A stretch of 6,938 nt of DNA. Origin: Methanomassiliicoccales archaeon. GTDB lineage: Archaea > Thermoplasmatota > Thermoplasmata > Methanomassiliicoccales > UBA472. A model generated the notes under the pieces. That model saw only the letters and a list, made by a program, of their open reading frames with translations, ran no database searches and was not told the origin of the DNA. Below are positions 5,518 through 6,938 of this stretch, piece by piece. Location of the stretch: assembly GCA_028679935.1 (NCBI GenBank), contig JAJRAL010000022.1, forward strand, positions 1 to 6,938. Reading direction: 5' to 3'. The position numbers were made by a program, and so were the translations under genes. Positions within the stretch are counted from its first letter, which is position 1. The number at the start of each line of letters is the position of its first letter.

Positions 5518-6842
5518 AGGCGGAGGACGTCTGCCAGCTCGTTCTGACGACCTGCAGGTCTCAGGGCGTGGCGGACGTGGCCGTCGCGGTCACGCAGTCG
5601 GAGAACACGATGATCAGGTTCTCGAACAGCGAGATCACCGTCTCTGATATCCTGGTCGACCAATCGGCCTTCATCTTCGTCTCCGACGCGGGCAGGAGGG
5701 CGCAGACGAGCGTCTCCGACCTCACGAAGAAGTCGCTCGTCAATTCGGCGAAGAGGGTCGTGGAATCGGCGAAGCTCGCCCCGCCTGGGGATCCGCACGA
5801 GCTGCCGAAGGGCCCGTTCACCTACGACCCGAGGCTCCTCGAGAGCGAGCCTGTGACGATGACGGCGAGGAAGCTCGTCTCGTATGTGAAGGAGGGCGTC
5901 GAGGCGGCACAGCGCCAGGGTGCCGAGAGGGTCGCCGGTTCCCTGATCGCCGAGAACGGCAAGATCACGCTCCAGACAAGCGCGGGGGCGTTCGGGGCGG
6001 CGCGCAAGTCGTCGCTCGAGCTCTCCGTCCGCGCCTTCCAATCGAGCGTCGCCTCCGGCCATTCCGTCTCGGTCGCCGGGTCAGAGAAGGAATTCGAGCC
6101 GGACAAGGTCGGAGAGGAGGCCGGCAGGCTCGCGGCCATGGCCAAAGATCCCGTGAACGCCGACCCTGGAGAGTACGACGCGGTCCTCGGTCCGATGGTG
6201 TTCGGCAGCTTCATCAACCAGACCGGGCAGCTCGCTTCCGCCTTCGCGGTCGACGCCGGCCTCTCCTTCCTTGCGGGCAAGATCGGTCAGAAGGTGGCCT
6301 CGGATAAGGTCAGTCTCTTCGACGATGCGACGATGGCAGGAACCTATGGATCGACGCCGTTCGATTCCGAGGGCCTCCCGACCAGGAGGACGGGGATTAT
6401 CGAAGGCGGCACGTTGAGATCCTATCTGCACAACAGCAGCACCGCCAAGAAGTTCGGCGTCGCGAGCACGGCGAACGCCGGTCTCGTGTCCCCTCATCCG
6501 TTCAACCTCGTCGTGGGTCCAGGCTCCAAGACGCTGGATGAGATGATCGCCTCCGTCTCGAAAGGCATCTACGTGACCAATGGCTGGTACCTGCGCTACA
6601 ACAACTACCAGACCGGGGATTTCAGCACGATACCGAGGGACGCGATGTTCCTCATCAAGGACGGCAAGATAGAGCGGTCGATCAAGGAGCTGCGCATCAG
6701 CGACAACATGCTGCGGATCCTCAACAATGTGAGCGAGCTTTCCAGCGACCGGAAGTGGGTCAGGTGGTGGGAGGTCGAAGTCCCGACGCTCACACCGTCA
6801 GCGCTCGTGAAGGGCCTCAGGTTCACTCGGTCAAGGATGTGA
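5514..6842 (+). CDS. tldE: TldE/PmbA, non-catalytic partner subunit of the TldD/TldE protease
   Basis: A 442-residue protein, close to E. coli TldE/PmbA (450). It has the same two-part architecture as TldD: an N-terminal domain (about residues 18-85, with SENTMIRFSNSEITVS and FIFVSDAGRRAQTS strands) and a large C-terminal beta domain with LRSYLHNSSTAKKFGVAST and GIYVTNGWYLRYNNYQTGDF motifs typical of the PmbA branch. The zinc motif is missing: where TldD has HESSGH, this protein reads INQTGQ (residues 234-239), and there is no C-terminal cysteine. That agrees with TldE's known role of completing the chamber and helping form the active site without binding zinc. It starts at GTG in a 4-bp GTGA overlap with tldD, which implies translational coupling and matched subunit synthesis. 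It ends at TGA 6840-6842, overlapping the convergent gene by 12 bp. Confidence 0.94.
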   Translation: MKAEDVCQLVLTTCRSQGVADVAVAVTQSENTMIRFSNSEITVSDILVDQSAFIFVSDAGRRAQTSVSDLTKKSLVNSAKRVVESAKLAPPGDPHELPKGPFTYDPRLLESEPVTMTARKLVSYVKEGVEAAQRQGAERVAGSLIAENGKITLQTSAGAFGAARKSSLELSVRAFQSSVASGHSVSVAGSEKEFEPDKVGEEAGRLAAMAKDPVNADPGEYDAVLGPMVFGSFINQTGQLASAFAVDAGLSFLAGKIGQKVASDKVSLFDDATMAGTYGSTPFDSEGLPTRRTGIIEGGTLRSYLHNSSTAKKFGVASTANAGLVSPHPFNLVVGPGSKTLDEMIASVSKGIYVTNGWYLRYNNYQTGDFSTIPRDAMFLIKDGKIERSIKELRISDNMLRILNNVSELSSDRKWVRWWEVEVPTLTPSALVKGLRFTRSRM

Positions 6843-6938
6843 GCCGGGCTTCCTTCGGTACGCTCGAGGCCGAAGCGCCTCCTCCATCGAGCCGCTCCGA
6901 AAGCCTTCGAGGTCGATGGCGACGTAGACGAAGCCAGC
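6831..6938 (-). CDS. larE: C-terminal end of a LarE-like ATP-dependent sulfur transferase (partial)
   Basis: On the minus strand an open frame enters from the right edge and ends at TGA (6833-6831), giving 35 residues. It begins AGFVYVAIDLEGFRSGSMEE, which matches from memory the conserved C-terminal motif of LarE proteins (G-F-x-Y-V-x-x-D-L-E-G-Y/F-R-x-G-S-M/L-N/E). LarE is the PP-loop enzyme that donates sulfur to build the nickel-pincer nucleotide cofactor of lactate racemase and related enzymes; relatives of uncertain role are widespread in archaea. A basic tail of about 13 residues follows the motif. Neither the PP-loop nor the sacrificial cysteine can be seen because the rest lies outside the window. 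The 3' end overlaps the 3' end of tldE by 12 bp, tail to tail. Confidence 0.65.
   Translation of the reverse strand, partial: AGFVYVAIDLEGFRSGSMEEALRPRAYRRKPGSHP

Noticed and set aside
5301..6062. 253-codon open frame on the minus strand across the tldD/tldE junction
   Set aside because: It is rich in Arg, Asp and Leu in low-complexity fashion, as shadows of GC-rich genes are, and both genes beneath it are clear family members.
6853..6875. Inverted repeat CTTCGG/CCGAAG just after tldE as a terminator
   Set aside because: The stem is only 6 bp with an 11-nt loop, has no T tract after it, and lies inside the coding sequence of the opposite-strand gene.
1..6938. CRISPR array, tRNA/rRNA genes, insertion sequences or prophage parts
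   Set aside because: No regularly spaced identical direct repeats, no cloverleaf or rRNA-like sequence, and no transposase or integrase motif was seen; the only repeats are the diverged protein-coding Ig-like units.

Overview
The window looks like about 6.9 kb of archaeal chromosome, most plausibly from an uncultured, GC-rich member of the Thermoplasmatota. The evidence is a giant surface protein made of Ig-like repeats with a C-terminal membrane anchor and dense N-glycosylation sequons, T-rich archaeal-type termination, TATA-like boxes about 25 nt before the inferred transcript starts, and an archaeal TldD/TldE pair. This lineage call is inference from gene style; no rRNA or other phylogenetic marker is present.

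Layout. (1) Positions 1-3308, plus strand: the 3' part of a very large cell-surface protein gene, open at the left edge. It holds the end of one Ig-like repeat, nine complete repeats of 88-104 residues, an SbsA-type Ig-like (Big_5) domain, a carboxypeptidase-regulatory-like beta domain, one transmembrane helix and a short basic tail. (2) Positions 3309-3402: short convergent intergenic region with a perfect hairpin and a T-rich tract. (3) Positions 3403-3966, minus strand: a hemerythrin-like (HHE) di-iron protein. (4) Positions 3967-4080: divergent promoter region. (5) Positions 4081-6842, plus strand: a two-gene operon, tldD then tldE (pmbA), with a 4-bp GTGA overlap, encoding the two subunits of a zinc metalloprotease. 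(6) Positions 6831-6938, minus strand: the last 35 codons of a gene whose C-terminus resembles the sulfur transferase LarE, converging on tldE and overlapping it by 12 bp.

How the genes relate. TldD carries the HExxxH zinc motif and the C-terminal Cys ligand; TldE lacks them, as expected for the non-catalytic partner, and the translational coupling fits 1:1 heterodimer synthesis. The hemerythrin gene shares only the intergenic promoter region with tldDE, so a functional link (O2, NO or iron) is speculative. The surface protein is an independent unit.

The most unusual observation is in the surface protein. The first 514 codons visible here contain no lysine or arginine while holding about 90 Asp/Glu. 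Basic residues then appear after the repeats switch to a second, shorter class nearer the membrane. I see no mobile element, CRISPR, tRNA or rRNA, and no clearly new multi-gene system.
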